From the NCBI RefSeq assembly GCF_018342065.1, contig NZ_JAFDOE010000003.1, forward strand, positions 434,001-498,000: a stretch of 64,000 nt of DNA, given 5' to 3'. Within the stretch, counting starts at the first letter, position 1. Every line of letters begins with the position of its first letter. Positions 40,947-51,915 of the stretch are shown here, piece by piece. The position numbers and the translations under genes were made by a program. Source of the DNA: Citrobacter sp. FP75 (GTDB lineage: Bacteria > Pseudomonadota > Gammaproteobacteria > Enterobacterales > Enterobacteriaceae). Under the pieces are notes generated by a model. That model had not been told where the DNA came from. It saw only the letters and a list, made by a program, of their open reading frames with translations, and did not search any database.

Positions 40947-42659
40947 CTACGACTCTTTCCAGAACTTCTGCTTACTGGTCTTGCCGATGCCCGGGTTCAT
41001 GCTGTTGGTCGGATCGTTTTCGCGATAAAAACGCGTCAATGTTTCCGGCGCTTTGTACAGATGCCCCACGTTATGCTCTGCCGGGTATTGCGCCCCGCGA
41101 GCCTGTAACAGTTCCAGCATGTGCTCTTTCAACGCGTGCGCATCCACGCCTTTCTTCACAATGTAATCCTGATGGAAGACGTAGCACATAAAGTGGCCGT
41201 AATAGAGCTTATGCACCAACTTACTGTCGATGTCTGCGGGCAGATGCTCATACCATTCGGTGTCGTTACGGCGCAACGCGATATCCAGCGCCAGAATATC
41301 TTCGACCTCATCTGCATGGACGGCCTGATAGCGAATGGCTGCGCCAGCCGCCGCAAAACGGTGCAAAAAGGCCTTGCTGCCTTCTTCTGGCGTACAGGCA
41401 AAAAAGTCACCTTCGGCGCTTTTGAAAAACTCGGTCAGCCAGCTTTGCGCCTCGGCTACACCGCCACCGGCCATTTTTAACAGCAGGTGGTGTTCGTATT
41501 TATCGCGCCAGCTTTTCATCCGTGCCGGTAAATGGCTGGGGAATAAATGACCAAATTTTTGCATTGCGCGGTCGGTGAAGTGCGGGCGGAAAATTTTTAC
41601 TTTTTCCAGCATCGCGTCGGTGCGACCTTTCAGGGTAAAGAAGAACGGCATTTTGTCGGTGCCGAGCTTGTCGATCATCAAAAACGTATCTTTGCCGTAT
41701 TGCTCGGCAATGTCGTAAATATCGCGGTGCATATATTCACCGGCGACCGGCAGGTGTTCAAACTTCGCCAGAATATGACGGCGGATCTCCGTCAGCACCT
41801 CTGGCTGATTGGTGCCGATATAAAATACCTGCTGATTTTTCTCGGCTTCAAAGGTGTCCAGACGCACCGCAAACACCGCGAGTTTGCCCGCGCAACCGGA
41901 GGATTCAAACAGTCGATCCGGATCGGCGTTATAGCGCGCAGGGGTATCGGCTTCAATGTCTCTGACGCGGGTAATGTAATCGTGGTCGTGCGCGTGACGC
42001 CCGTCGTGGCGAACATCGTCATCTTTAATGCGTTCGTCATCGAGTTTACTGAGGATCTGCTCCGGAGTCTGGCCCAGTTCGATACCCAGATGGTTGACCA
42101 GCTGTAGTTTGCCCTGTTCGTCAATACGCGCAAACAGCGACATCTCGGTGTACGCCGGACCGCGCTGCACCAGCGAGCCGCCGGAGTTGTTGCAAATCCC
42201 GCCAATAACAGATGCACCAATGCAGGAGGAACCAATGACCGAATGCGGCTCACGCCCAAATGGCTTAAGTGCTTTTTCCAGTGAATAGAGGGTTGTGCCG
42301 GGATAAGCCAGCACCTGTTCGCCTTTGCCTATGACGTGCAGCTTGTCGAGGCGCAGGGTGCTGATAATAACAATCTCGCGATCGTAGTCATTGCCGCTCG
42401 GCGTAGAACCTTCGGTCAGTCCGGTATTGGCGGCCTGCATCAGAATAATTTTGTCGGCGATGACGCAGGCGTTCAGGACGCGCCACAGTTCCAGCAGAGA
42501 TCCAGGAAAGACGACGGCTAATGCGTCGCCCTGACCCGAGCGAAAGCCCTTGCGATAGCGGGCGGTTTTAGACGGATCGGTAAGCAGGTGTGAATGGCCC
42601 ACCAGACGGGCCAGTTCATTAAGTAACGCTTTATTATCGGTTGTTGTAATGGAAGACAT
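40947..42659 (-). CDS. dld: D-lactate dehydrogenase (quinone-dependent)
   Basis: FAD-dependent membrane-associated enzyme of 570 residues that oxidises D-lactate to pyruvate and passes electrons to quinone. FAD-binding PCMH region around ILMQAANTGLTEGSTPSG and VIGSSCIGASVIGGICNNSGGSLVQRGPAYTEM; C-terminal membrane-binding/cap part. The start at 42659 (MSSITTTDNK) follows AAGGAGTGGAG and gives E. coli length; upstream in-frame ATG adds 24 residues. Convergent with pbpG. Confidence 0.97.
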   Translation of the reverse strand: MSSITTTDNKALLNELARLVGHSHLLTDPSKTARYRKGFRSGQGDALAVVFPGSLLELWRVLNACVIADKIILMQAANTGLTEGSTPSGNDYDREIVIISTLRLDKLHVIGKGEQVLAYPGTTLYSLEKALKPFGREPHSVIGSSCIGASVIGGICNNSGGSLVQRGPAYTEMSLFARIDEQGKLQLVNHLGIELGQTPEQILSKLDDERIKDDDVRHDGRHAHDHDYITRVRDIEADTPARYNADPDRLFESSGCAGKLAVFAVRLDTFEAEKNQQVFYIGTNQPEVLTEIRRHILAKFEHLPVAGEYMHRDIYDIAEQYGKDTFLMIDKLGTDKMPFFFTLKGRTDAMLEKVKIFRPHFTDRAMQKFGHLFPSHLPARMKSWRDKYEHHLLLKMAGGGVAEAQSWLTEFFKSAEGDFFACTPEEGSKAFLHRFAAAGAAIRYQAVHADEVEDILALDIALRRNDTEWYEHLPADIDSKLVHKLYYGHFMCYVFHQDYIVKKGVDAHALKEHMLELLQARGAQYPAEHNVGHLYKAPETLTRFYRENDPTNSMNPGIGKTSKQKFWKES

Positions 42660-42891
42660 TCTCCACTCCTTGTGGTGGGACAAAATATCAGAAACAAGCA
42701 TAGCGCCTGGTATGACAATACGCTTTCTCATTCAGGTTGTCTCTGAATTGGCTGTGCTTCATTTATCCCAGTATTGAAAATTAGGAGAATAACCTTAGCT
42801 TTCTTTACCTCTCCCGTTTAGGCTTACGGCAAACTGCGGTTTTTGTTATATTTTCGCTGCCTCGTCGGGAATAAATAAAGAGAGAATCAAC

Positions 42892-45189
42892 ATGAAATGG
42901 CTTTGTTCTGTAGGTATCGCGGTAGGCTTGGCGTTGCAGCCAGCGCTGGCGGACTCCTTGTTTGGTAACCATCCGCTGACCCCTGAGGCGCGGGATGCAT
43001 TTGTTACCGATTTACTCAAACAGATGACCGTCGATGAGAAGATCGGGCAATTACGTTTGATAAGCGTCGGGCCTGATAACCCGAAAGAAGCCATCCGTGA
43101 GATGATCAAAGACGGGCAGGTCGGGGCGATTTTTAACACCGTCACCCGCGAGGATATCCGCAAAATGCAGGATCAGGTGATGGAACTCAGCCGCCTGAAA
43201 ATTCCTCTTTTCTTCGCCTATGATGTGCTGCACGGCCAGCGTACCGTGTTCCCGATAAGCCTCGGTCTGGCGTCATCGTTTAATCTGGATGCGGTCAGAA
43301 CGGTGGGGCGTGTCTCTGCCTATGAAGCCGCAGACGATGGCCTGAATATGACCTGGGCACCGATGGTTGATGTCTCCCGCGATCCGCGCTGGGGACGTGC
43401 GTCAGAAGGTTTTGGTGAAGATACTTACCTGACCGCCACGATGGGGAAAACCATGGTGGAAGCGATGCAGGGTAAAAGCCCGGCCGACAGATATTCCGTG
43501 ATGACCAGCGTCAAACACTTCGCGGCCTATGGCGCGGTAGAAGGCGGGAAAGAGTACAACACCGTTGATATGAGTCCGCAGCGTTTGTTTAACGACTATA
43601 TGCCGCCGTACAAAGCCGGACTGGATGCCGGGAGCGGTGCGGTGATGGTGGGGCTTAACTCGCTGAACGGCACACCTGCGACCTCTGATGCCTGGCTGCT
43701 GAAAGATGTGCTGCGCGATGAGTGGGGTTTTAAAGGGATTACCGTGTCCGATCACGGCGCAATTAAAGAGCTGATTAAGCACGGTACCGCCTCGGATCCT
43801 GAAGACGCGGTGCGCGTGGCGATCAAATCCGGCATTAACATGAGCATGAGCGATGAGTATTACAGTAAGTATCTGCCGGGTCTGATTAAGTCAGGCAAGG
43901 TGACGATGGCTGAACTGGACGATGCTGCGCGTCATGTATTGAACGTAAAATATGATATGGGGCTGTTTAACGATCCGTACAGCCATCTGGGGGCCAAAGA
44001 GTCTGACCCGCAGGACACCAACGCGGAAAGCCGTTTACACCGTAAAGACGCGCGTGAAGTCGCACGCGAAAGCCTGGTGCTGCTGAAAAACCGCCTGGAA
44101 ACGCTGCCGCTGAAGAAATCAGGGACCGTAGCGGTCGTGGGGCCGCTGGCTGACAGCAAGCGTGATGTGATGGGCAGCTGGTCTGCGGCAGGCGTTGCCG
44201 ATCAGTCGGTGACGGTGCTGACGGGGATTAAAAATGCGCTGGGTGATAAAGGCAAAGTGGTGTACGCCAAAGGGGCGAATATCACCAACGATAAAGGTAT
44301 TGTTGATTTCCTCAATCTGTATGAAGAGGCGGTGAAAGTTGATCCGCGCTCGCCGCAGGCAATGATTGATGAAGCGGTCAAGGCCGCGCAGCAGTCTGAC
44401 GTAGTGGTCGCCGTGGTCGGTGAAGCGCAGGGCATGGCGCATGAAGCGTCCAGCCGCACCGATATCACTATTCCGCAAAGCCAGCGTGATCTGATTACCG
44501 CGCTGAAAGCCACTGGCAAACCACTGGTGCTGGTGCTGATGAACGGTCGTCCGCTGGCACTGGTGAAAGAAGACCAGCAGGCCGATGCAATTCTGGAAAC
44601 CTGGTTTGCCGGGACGGAAGGCGGTAACGCCATTGCCGATGTGCTGTTTGGTGATTACAACCCGTCGGGGAAACTGCCGATGTCTTTCCCGCGTTCTGTC
44701 GGGCAGATCCCGGTCTATTACAGCCACCTGAATACCGGTCGTCCGTATAACGCCGATAAGCCAAATAAATACACCTCACGCTACTTTGACGAAGCCAACG
44801 GTCCGCTGTATCCCTTTGGTTATGGCCTGAGCTACACCACGTTTACGGTTTCTGATGTGAAGCTCTCTGCGCCGACGATGAAACGTGATGGCACCGTCAC
44901 CGCCAGCGTGCAGGTCACCAACACCGGCAAACGCGAAGGGGCGACGGTGATTCAGATGTATTTACAGGACGTAACCGCGTCTATGAGTCGCCCTGTCAAA
45001 CAGCTGAAAGGCTTTGAGAAGGTCAATCTCAAACCGGGTGAGACGCAAACCGTCAGTTTCCCGATTGATATTGAGGCGCTGAAATACTGGAACCAGCGTA
45101 TGCAATACGATGTCGAGCCGGGCAAATTCAACGTCTTTATCGGCGTGGATTCCGCCAGAGTGAAGCAGGGCGAGTTTGAACTGCTGTAA
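42892..45189 (+). CDS. bglX: Periplasmic beta-glucosidase BglX
   Basis: 765-residue glycoside hydrolase family 3 enzyme in the periplasm, hydrolysing beta-glucosides. Signal peptide (MKWLCSVGIAVGLALQPALA). GH3 N-domain with nucleophile Asp at D287 in GITVSDHGAIKE, KHFAAYGA, the GH3 C-domain and a fibronectin type III-like C-terminal domain (about residues 655-750). Complete compared with E. coli (765). Ended by a strong terminator. Confidence 0.97.
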   Translation: MKWLCSVGIAVGLALQPALADSLFGNHPLTPEARDAFVTDLLKQMTVDEKIGQLRLISVGPDNPKEAIREMIKDGQVGAIFNTVTREDIRKMQDQVMELSRLKIPLFFAYDVLHGQRTVFPISLGLASSFNLDAVRTVGRVSAYEAADDGLNMTWAPMVDVSRDPRWGRASEGFGEDTYLTATMGKTMVEAMQGKSPADRYSVMTSVKHFAAYGAVEGGKEYNTVDMSPQRLFNDYMPPYKAGLDAGSGAVMVGLNSLNGTPATSDAWLLKDVLRDEWGFKGITVSDHGAIKELIKHGTASDPEDAVRVAIKSGINMSMSDEYYSKYLPGLIKSGKVTMAELDDAARHVLNVKYDMGLFNDPYSHLGAKESDPQDTNAESRLHRKDAREVARESLVLLKNRLETLPLKKSGTVAVVGPLADSKRDVMGSWSAAGVADQSVTVLTGIKNALGDKGKVVYAKGANITNDKGIVDFLNLYEEAVKVDPRSPQAMIDEAVKAAQQSDVVVAVVGEAQGMAHEASSRTDITIPQSQRDLITALKATGKPLVLVLMNGRPLALVKEDQQADAILETWFAGTEGGNAIADVLFGDYNPSGKLPMSFPRSVGQIPVYYSHLNTGRPYNADKPNKYTSRYFDEANGPLYPFGYGLSYTTFTVSDVKLSAPTMKRDGTVTASVQVTNTGKREGATVIQMYLQDVTASMSRPVKQLKGFEKVNLKPGETQTVSFPIDIEALKYWNQRMQYDVEPGKFNVFIGVDSARVKQGEFELL

Positions 45190-45202
45190 TTGATTAGCGA
45201 CG

Positions 45203-45232
45203 AAAAAGGCCGGTTTACCGGCCTTTTCTTTT
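45203..45232 (+). terminator. bglX terminator
   Basis: AAAAAGGCCGG-TTTA-CCGGCCTTTTCTTTT: G/C stem with a four-base loop and T-rich tail right after bglX. Confidence 0.9.
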
Positions 45233-45377
45233 GGTTCTGACCCGATGTTATCGATCGCCCGATAACAGCTAATCATTTCTCTCGTTATCACCCAATTACC
45301 AGGTTAAGGCCTAATTTTTCGACTATGCTTTTTCCTCAAGTCTCTGAAAAGGGCAGTAAAAGGATGAGGAGAGCAGC

Positions 45378-46295
45378 ATGATAATCTCAAAGATCTGGAC
45401 GGGTTCGCTGGCGCTGTTTGCCGCGATGAGCTTACCCCTACAGGCCGCATCACCCGTCACGGTGGGATCAAAAATTGATACTGAAGGGGCGCTGCTCGGC
45501 AATATTATCTTGCAGGTGCTCGAAAGCCACGGCGTGAAAACCGTCAACAAAGTTCAGTTGGGAACCACACCTGTCGTGCGCGGGGCCATCACCTCCGGCG
45601 AGCTGGATATTTATCCGGAATATACCGGAAACGGGGCGTTCTTCTTTAAAGACGAGAATGACCCGGCATGGAAAAATGCGCAGGCCGGTTATGAAAAAGT
45701 CAAAAAACTGGATGCAGAACAGAACAAACTGGTCTGGCTAACGCCTGCGCCTGCCAATAACACCTGGACCATTGCGGTTCGTCAGGATGTAGCCGAAAAG
45801 AATAAGCTGGTTTCGTTGGCTGACCTGGGACGCTACCTGAAAGACGGCGGGACGTTCAAACTGGCCGCCTCGGCGGAGTTTATCGAACGTGCGGACGCGC
45901 TGCCCGCGTTTGAAAAAGCCTACGATTTTAAGCTCAATCAGAATCAGCTTTTATCACTGGCAGGGGGAGACACCGCGGTGACCATTAAAGCTGCAGCGCA
46001 GCAAACTTCGGGTGTCAATGCCGCAATGGCCTACGGCACCGACGGTCCTGTTGCGGCGCTGGGATTGCAAACGCTAAGCGATCCCAAAGGCGTTCAGCCT
46101 ATCTATGCCCCTGCGCCGGTCGTGCGCGAATCGGTATTGCAGGCCTATCCGCAAATGGCAGAGTGGCTGCAGCCGGTTTTTGCCAGTCTCGATGAAAAAA
46201 CGCTGCAACAGCTTAATGCCAGTATCGCCGTTGAAGGGCTGGATGCGAAAAAAGTCGCAGCAGATTACCTGAAGCAAAAAGGATGGGTGAAGTAA
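45378..46295 (+). CDS. osmF: Osmoprotectant-binding periplasmic protein OsmF (YehZ)
   Basis: 305-residue periplasmic solute-binding protein (OpuAC/ProX family) of the yehZYXW ABC importer, which handles glycine betaine at low affinity and is osmotically and RpoS-linked. Signal peptide ending LPLQA|ASPVTV. Features: VGSKIDTEGALLGNII, GELDIYPEYTGNG (ligand-binding aromatic pocket). First gene of the operon; yehY starts 24 bp after its stop. Confidence 0.96.
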   Translation: MIISKIWTGSLALFAAMSLPLQAASPVTVGSKIDTEGALLGNIILQVLESHGVKTVNKVQLGTTPVVRGAITSGELDIYPEYTGNGAFFFKDENDPAWKNAQAGYEKVKKLDAEQNKLVWLTPAPANNTWTIAVRQDVAEKNKLVSLADLGRYLKDGGTFKLAASAEFIERADALPAFEKAYDFKLNQNQLLSLAGGDTAVTIKAAAQQTSGVNAAMAYGTDGPVAALGLQTLSDPKGVQPIYAPAPVVRESVLQAYPQMAEWLQPVFASLDEKTLQQLNASIAVEGLDAKKVAADYLKQKGWVK

Positions 46296-46319
46296 CGGAA
46301 TTTGCATCAGGTGAGTGTG

Positions 46320-47477
46320 GTGTCAAAGATGTCTGTCAATCGGGTGCTGCTGCTGCTGGTGGTTTTAACCATGGCTGCGGCGGCGCTGCCTTTCATTAGC
46401 TACGCCCCCAATCGACTGGTTTCCGGTGAGGGCCGACAACTCTGGGAACTCTGGCCCGATTTCGTGTGGGGGGTGGCGGCGGTATTTTTGCTGCTGCTTG
46501 CTCTGTGTTTTATACCGGGAAACGCAGGCAACGTATTAACCCTGATGGTGGTGCAACTGCTGCTGATTGCGGTGCTGATTGCCGCCGGTAAAACGGCTAC
46601 CGGGCTTGCGCAGACGGGAAGTCCTCTGGCCAGAACCAGCCTGGGCAGCGGATTCTGGCTTGGGCTGGGATTAATGCTGCTGGCTCTCAGCGACGCGATT
46701 CGTCGACTCACCGCAAGGCCACTGTGGCGCTGGTTATTGCATATGCAAATAGCCGCCGTCCCCGTTGCGCTACTGATGACCGGGATGTTCAACGACCTTT
46801 CACTGCTCAAAGAGTATACCAATCGCCAGGATGTCTTTGACGACGCGCTGGTGCAACATCTGACTATCTTGTTCGGAACCGTGCTGCCTGCGCTGTTGAT
46901 TGGCATCCCGCTGGGTATCTGGTGCGCTTTTTCGACGTCTCGCCAGGGGCCGGTATTCGCTGTACTGAACATCATCCAGACCATCCCCTCCGTGGCGCTG
47001 TTTGGCCTGCTGATAGCGCCGCTTGCCGGGCTGGTTCAGCATTTTCCCTGGTTAGGTGCACTAGGCGTTGCCGGAACCGGGCTGGCCCCGGCGCTGATTG
47101 CGCTGGTGCTGTACGCGCTACTGCCGCTGGTGCGTGGCGTGGTGGCGGGATTGAATCAGGTTCCGCGCGATGTACTGGAAAGCGCCCGGGCAATGGGGAT
47201 GAGCCCGCGTCAGCGTTTTTGCGCGGTACAGCTCCCGCTGGCATTGCCGGTCTTTTTGCGCAGTTTGCGGGTGGTGATGGTGCAGACGGTGGGGATGGGC
47301 GTCATTGCCGCGCTGATTGGCGCGGGAGGATTTGGCGCGCTGGTTTTCCAGGGATTGCTCAGCAGTGCCGTCGATTTAGTATTGCTGGGCGTGGCTCCGG
47401 TGGTGGTTCTGGCGGTGCTGATCGATGCCCTGTTTGATTTAGGTTTATCCCTGCTGAAGGTGAACGTTGATGATTGA
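46320..47477 (+). CDS. yehY: Osmoprotectant ABC transporter permease YehY
   Basis: 385-residue permease with an N-terminal hydrophobic region (four or five extra spans compared with YehW) and a C-terminal BPD-type permease domain with the coupling motif [20 protein letters not shown]. The GTG start at 46320 follows AGGTGA by five bases and gives the E. coli length; TTG 46302, GTG 46311 and ATG 46329 are alternatives. Overlaps yehX by 8 bp, showing coupled translation. Imports osmoprotectants with YehX and OsmF. Confidence 0.88.
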   Translation: MSKMSVNRVLLLLVVLTMAAAALPFISYAPNRLVSGEGRQLWELWPDFVWGVAAVFLLLLALCFIPGNAGNVLTLMVVQLLLIAVLIAAGKTATGLAQTGSPLARTSLGSGFWLGLGLMLLALSDAIRRLTARPLWRWLLHMQIAAVPVALLMTGMFNDLSLLKEYTNRQDVFDDALVQHLTILFGTVLPALLIGIPLGIWCAFSTSRQGPVFAVLNIIQTIPSVALFGLLIAPLAGLVQHFPWLGALGVAGTGLAPALIALVLYALLPLVRGVVAGLNQVPRDVLESARAMGMSPRQRFCAVQLPLALPVFLRSLRVVMVQTVGMGVIAALIGAGGFGALVFQGLLSSAVDLVLLGVAPVVVLAVLIDALFDLGLSLLKVNVDD

Positions 47478-48417
47478 ATTTAACCATGTTAGTAAAACCT
47501 TTGCCCAGCAAAACGCGGTCAACGATCTCAACCTGCATTTTCGCGAAGGTAGCTTTTCGGTATTGATTGGGACGTCGGGTTCGGGGAAGTCCACCACGCT
47601 AAAAATGATTAACCGCCTGGTGGAGCATGACAGTGGGACGATCCGCTTTGCTGGTGAAGAAATCCGCAGTCTGCCGGTGCTGGAGTTAAGACGGCGGATG
47701 GGCTACGCCATTCAGTCTATTGGATTGTTTCCGCACTGGACCGTTGCGCAGAACATTGCCACCGTGCTGAAGTTACAAAAATGGTCGCGATCGCGTATTG
47801 ATGACCGAACAGATGAACTGATGGCGTTGCTGGGGCTGGAAGAGGGACTGCGTCACCGTTATCCGCATCAGCTCTCCGGTGGGCAACAGCAGCGGGTCGG
47901 GGTGGCGCGTGCGCTGGCTGCCGATCCTCAGGTGCTGCTGATGGATGAACCCTTTGGTGCGCTGGATCCGGTTACGCGCAGTGCGTTACAGCAGGAGATG
48001 ACCCGGATCCACCGCCTGCTGGGGCGTACCATTGTGCTGGTCACCCATGATATCGACGAGGCGCTAAGGCTGGCGGAGCATCTGGTGCTGATGGACGCAG
48101 GCCTGGTGGTGCAACAAGGCACGCCGCTATCGATGCTGACCGCTCCGGCGAACGATTTCGTGCAAAATTTCTTTGGCCACAGCGAACTGGGCGTACGGCT
48201 GCTGGCACTGCGCACCGTGGGTGATTTTACCCGTCGACATCAGCAATTAGGCGGTGAGCCGCTGGTGGATGATATGACGCTCCGTGACGCGCTCTCCGTT
48301 TTTGTGGCGCGAGGTTGCGACGTTTTGCCGGTGGTTGACGCACAGGGGGCGGCTTGCGGAACGCTTCATTTTCAGGATTTACTTTCACCGAGGCCGCACC
48401 GTGAAACGTCTGTCTGA
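47470..48417 (+). CDS. yehX: Osmoprotectant ABC transporter ATPase YehX
   Basis: 315-residue ATPase: Walker [10 protein letters not shown] (residues about 36-44), Q-loop, signature [15 protein letters not shown], Walker [15 protein letters not shown]-loop VTHDIDEA; a C-terminal CBS-like stretch (about 250-305; [19 protein letters not shown]) that may sense ionic strength as in OpuA. Overlaps yehW by 17 bp. Start 47470 (MIEFNHV) rather than a TTG one codon before. Confidence 0.96.
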   Translation: MIEFNHVSKTFAQQNAVNDLNLHFREGSFSVLIGTSGSGKSTTLKMINRLVEHDSGTIRFAGEEIRSLPVLELRRRMGYAIQSIGLFPHWTVAQNIATVLKLQKWSRSRIDDRTDELMALLGLEEGLRHRYPHQLSGGQQQRVGVARALAADPQVLLMDEPFGALDPVTRSALQQEMTRIHRLLGRTIVLVTHDIDEALRLAEHLVLMDAGLVVQQGTPLSMLTAPANDFVQNFFGHSELGVRLLALRTVGDFTRRHQQLGGEPLVDDMTLRDALSVFVARGCDVLPVVDAQGAACGTLHFQDLLSPRPHRETSV

Positions 48418-49132
48418 TCCGCTGCTGTGGTTGGTTATCTGCTTTCTGCTGCTGCTGGCGGGCTTACCGCATAGCCAGGTGCTGTTTAGCGCGTGGTTTC
48501 CACAGTTGCCGCGCCCGGTTTATCAGCAGGAGAGTTTTCTGGCGCTGGCGCTGGCCCATTTTAGTCTGGTCGGGGTCTCGAGCCTGGTGGCGGTGATCAT
48601 TGGCATGGGGGCAGGGATTGCGGTGACCCGTTCATGGGGAACCGAGTTCAGACCATTGGTGGAAACCATTGCCGCGGTGGGGCAAACCTTTCCTCCGGTC
48701 GCCGTGCTGGCCATCGCCGTTCCGGTAATGGGATTTGGCCCGGAGCCGGCCATCATTGCGCTGATTTTATACGGCGTGTTACCGATTTTACAGGCGACGC
48801 TGGCAGGGCTGGGTGGGGTACCGGCCAGCGTGATGGACATTGCCAGTGGGATGGGAATGAGTCGTGGGCAACGGCTACGTAAAGTGGAGCTGCCGCTGGC
48901 CGCTCCGGTCATTGTGGCCGGAATTCGCACGTCGGTGATTATTAATATTGGTACCGCAACGATAGCCTCAACCGTGGGCGCAAACACGCTGGGCACGCCA
49001 ATTATTATCGGGCTTAGCGGGTTCAATACCGCCTATGTGATACAAGGCGCGCTGCTGGTCGCATTGGCGGCGATCATTGTCGATCGCGGCTTTGAGCGCT
49101 TAGCGCAGCGCCTTACCCGGCACGTAAAATAA
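48401..49132 (+). CDS. yehW: Osmoprotectant ABC transporter permease YehW
   Basis: 243-residue permease with about five to six spans and the coupling motif [20 protein letters not shown]. The GTG start at 48401 ([10 protein letters not shown]) matches the E. coli N-terminus and length; a further upstream ATG at 48284 would lie inside yehX. Last gene of osmF-yehYXW. Its end overlaps the convergent small gene yohO by 20 bp. Confidence 0.94.
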   Translation: MKRLSDPLLWLVICFLLLLAGLPHSQVLFSAWFPQLPRPVYQQESFLALALAHFSLVGVSSLVAVIIGMGAGIAVTRSWGTEFRPLVETIAAVGQTFPPVAVLAIAVPVMGFGPEPAIIALILYGVLPILQATLAGLGGVPASVMDIASGMGMSRGQRLRKVELPLAAPVIVAGIRTSVIINIGTATIASTVGANTLGTPIIIGLSGFNTAYVIQGALLVALAAIIVDRGFERLAQRLTRHVK

Positions 49133-49220
49133 AGGTATAACCTGCAAGCATTACACCGCCGATACCGCCGATGGCCATCAGCAGGAAGAGGGTGATCACA
49201 CCGATTTTAGCTGCGCTCAT
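49113..49220 (-). CDS. yohO: Small inner-membrane protein YohO
   Basis: 35-residue single-span protein: [20 protein letters not shown] then [15 protein letters not shown]. Nearly the same as E. coli YohO. A TAAGGAGTA ribosome site lies just upstream of the start at 49220. Function unknown; expressed as a small membrane protein in E. coli. Confidence 0.88.
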   Translation of the reverse strand: MSAAKIGVITLFLLMAIGGIGGVMLAGYTFILRAG

Positions 49221-49271
49221 GATGTACTCCTTATGTTAATAGAAGGATTGTACACGTTTGTTAATGAAATA

Positions 49272-50003
49272 TTAAATACCGAGTGGATAAATATCGTGGC
49301 CCAGCGCACGCCACTCCGTTAATTGCTGCTGTTGCGTCGGCGTCTGGTTATCGCCACACCAGACCAGTAATGTCCGGCCTTCAAACAGTTCCGGTCTTAG
49401 CTGATTTAGCGAGTGGGCCAGCACGTCAATCCGCCACCCCTGCTGGCTGGCGACCCAGCCTTCCAGCCATAGCCGGGTGGTATCGTGAATATTCCAGCCG
49501 ACGACCAGCGCATCTTTACCCTGTTTCTTACGGGCTGAGGCGAGGCAAATCGCAATGTAGTTAATAAGCACGCCGTCGAGGATACCAAGCAGTGCCTGAA
49601 GAATAGGTTGCTGGCATTGCAGGCGTCGGCGCAAAGGAATGAACAGATGGGTGTTAAGCGTTTGCGCGGGATAATCCTGGCCACGCTCTTTGATCCACAG
49701 TCTGAGGCTATGCAGATTATTACTTTGCAAATAGCTCAACAGCGTTTCTTGCTGCTCACGCCAGCCGTTGTGTACATCAATGCTCTCGTTGCTGAGCAAT
49801 GTTTTCACCTTGCTAACTTGAACACCGTTGTTTATCCAGCGTTTTATCTCACGGATCCTGTCGATGTCCGCATCGTTAAACAGACGATGACCGCCGTCTG
49901 TACGCTGTGGTTTCAGTAATCCATAACGCCTCTGCCACGCACGTAAAGTGACAGGATTGATATCACAAAGCAAAGCCACTTCACCTATGGTGTAAAGCGC
50001 CAT
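49272..50003 (-). CDS. mlrA: MerR-like regulator of curli and cellulose genes
   Basis: 243-residue activator of csgD, hence curli and biofilm matrix. MerR-type HTH at the N-terminus (YTIGEVALLCDINPVTLRAW, RYGLLKPQRTDGGHRLFND) and a C-terminal B12-binding-like fold (LVVGWNIHDTTRLWLEGWVA) that does not need cobalamin. The start at 50003 (MALYTIGEV) matches E. coli. Divergent from btsS. Confidence 0.96.
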   Translation of the reverse strand: MALYTIGEVALLCDINPVTLRAWQRRYGLLKPQRTDGGHRLFNDADIDRIREIKRWINNGVQVSKVKTLLSNESIDVHNGWREQQETLLSYLQSNNLHSLRLWIKERGQDYPAQTLNTHLFIPLRRRLQCQQPILQALLGILDGVLINYIAICLASARKKQGKDALVVGWNIHDTTRLWLEGWVASQQGWRIDVLAHSLNQLRPELFEGRTLLVWCGDNQTPTQQQQLTEWRALGHDIYPLGI

Positions 50004-50229
50004 TTGTCGTCTCACTCTTGCTCGCGAGGTCCCAGTTTTACTTTAGACGCTCTTTTGCGAACCAGGTAGTTTTGTTTGTTTTTTGCTCAGAGAACGGGTG
50101 ATTTTGTAATCACACCCACGCTTTTGAGTGATCGTTCTCACAATTTCCTTTTTTTTTGCAACAGTTCAAAGAAAGTTACGCGCAGCCCATGTATGTTACG
50201 CGCTTTTAAGAAGACTGTGGTTGGCGGGT

Positions 50230-51915
50230 ATGTACGAGTTTAATCTGGTGTTGCTGCTGCTACAGCAGATGTGCGTGTTTCTCGTTATCGCGTGGCTGAT
50301 GAGCAAAACGCGTTTATTTATCCCTCTGATGCAGGTAACTATCCGACTGCCGCACAAACTCCTTTGCTACGTCACCTTTTCTATCTTCTGCATTCTCGGC
50401 ACCTATCTGGGGCTGCATATTGAAGACTCCATTGCCAACACCCGTGCTATTGGCGCGGTGATGGGCGGCTTGCTTGGCGGTCCGGTTGTTGGGGGGCTGG
50501 TCGGTCTGACCGGTGGTCTGCATCGTTATTCGATGGGCGGGATGACGGCGCTGAGCTGCATGATCTCAACCATTGTCGAGGGGTTACTCGGAGGACTGGT
50601 ACACAGCGTACTGACTCGTCGAGGTCGTACCGATAAAGTCTTTAGTCCGTTGACGGCTGGTGCTATCACCTTTTTTGCCGAACTGGTGCAGATGCTGATC
50701 ATTTTATTGATTGCACGTCCCTTTGATAATGCGCTACATCTGGTGAGCAATATTGCCGCGCCGATGATGGTCACCAATACCGTGGGTGCGGCATTGTTTA
50801 TGCGCATTTTGCTCGACAAACGGGCCATGTTTGAAAAATACACTTCGGCTTTTTCTGCCACCGCGCTAAAAGTTGCCGCCTCAACGGAAGGGATTTTGCG
50901 GCAGGGATTTAACGAGGTTAATAGCATGAAGGTCGCCCAGGTGCTGTACGAGGAGCTGGACATCGGCGCAGTCGCCATCACAGATCGTGATAAGCTGCTG
51001 GCTTTCACCGGAATTGGTGACGACCATCATCTGCCCGGTAGGCCGATTTCTTCCTCTTATACCCAAAAGGCGATTGAAACCGGAGAAGTGGTTTATGCTG
51101 ACGGGAACGAAGTGCCTTACCGTTGCTCGCTGCATCCGCAATGCAAATTAGGTTCGACGCTGGTGATCCCTCTGCGTGGTGAAAACCAGCGGGTGATGGG
51201 GACCATTAAACTGTATGAAGCCAAAAACCGCTTGTTTAGCTCGATTAACCGCACGCTTGGCGAAGGGATTGCGCAACTGCTGTCGGCACAGATCCTCGCT
51301 GGGCAATATGAGCGCCAAAAAGCGATGCTCACGCAGTCAGAAATTAAGCTCCTGCATGCGCAGGTAAACCCTCACTTTCTGTTTAACGCACTCAATACGA
51401 TTAAAGCCGTGATCCGCCGCGACAGCGAACAGGCCAGTCAGCTGGTGCAATATCTCTCGACCTTCTTTCGCAAAAATTTAAAACGCCCGTCAGAGATTGT
51501 GACGCTGGCCGATGAGATTGAACATGTAAACGCCTACCTGCAAATTGAAAAGGCACGATTCCAGTCGCGTCTGCAGGTCACGTTAACCGTACCGGATGAA
51601 CTTTCGCATCAGCAACTGCCTGCCTTTACCCTGCAGCCCATCGTGGAGAATGCCATTAAACATGGCACCTCGCAGTTGCTCGACACCGGAGAAGTCTCTA
51701 TTACTGCTCGACGCGAAGGGCAGTATCTGATGCTGGATATCGAAGATAATGCTGGGCTGTATCTGCCGACAACCGAAGCCAGCGGACTGGGGATGAATCT
51801 GGTGGATAAACGACTGCGAGAGCGGTTTGGCGATGATTTTGGCATCACCGTACTGTGTGACCCCGACCACTTTACCCGAATCACTTTACGACTTCCCCTG
51901 GAGGAACTGGCATGA
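50230..51915 (+). CDS. btsS: Pyruvate-sensing histidine kinase BtsS (YehU)
   Basis: 561-residue LytS-type sensor kinase in the inner membrane. N-terminal 5TM-5TMR_LYT region (about 1-190; [40 protein letters not shown]), a GAF domain (about 220-350) and a HisKA_7 kinase domain with phosphoacceptor H382 in [10 protein letters not shown]. High-affinity pyruvate receptor in E. coli that activates BtsR and the pyruvate/H+ importer btsT. Start MYEFN at 50230 matches E. coli. Overlaps btsR by 4 bp. Confidence 0.96.
   Translation: MYEFNLVLLLLQQMCVFLVIAWLMSKTRLFIPLMQVTIRLPHKLLCYVTFSIFCILGTYLGLHIEDSIANTRAIGAVMGGLLGGPVVGGLVGLTGGLHRYSMGGMTALSCMISTIVEGLLGGLVHSVLTRRGRTDKVFSPLTAGAITFFAELVQMLIILLIARPFDNALHLVSNIAAPMMVTNTVGAALFMRILLDKRAMFEKYTSAFSATALKVAASTEGILRQGFNEVNSMKVAQVLYEELDIGAVAITDRDKLLAFTGIGDDHHLPGRPISSSYTQKAIETGEVVYADGNEVPYRCSLHPQCKLGSTLVIPLRGENQRVMGTIKLYEAKNRLFSSINRTLGEGIAQLLSAQILAGQYERQKAMLTQSEIKLLHAQVNPHFLFNALNTIKAVIRRDSEQASQLVQYLSTFFRKNLKRPSEIVTLADEIEHVNAYLQIEKARFQSRLQVTLTVPDELSHQQLPAFTLQPIVENAIKHGTSQLLDTGEVSITARREGQYLMLDIEDNAGLYLPTTEASGLGMNLVDKRLRERFGDDFGITVLCDPDHFTRITLRLPLEELA

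Noticed and set aside
47467-47469. TTG as the start of yehX
   Set aside because: The ATG immediately after fits the E. coli N-terminus and a normal start codon.
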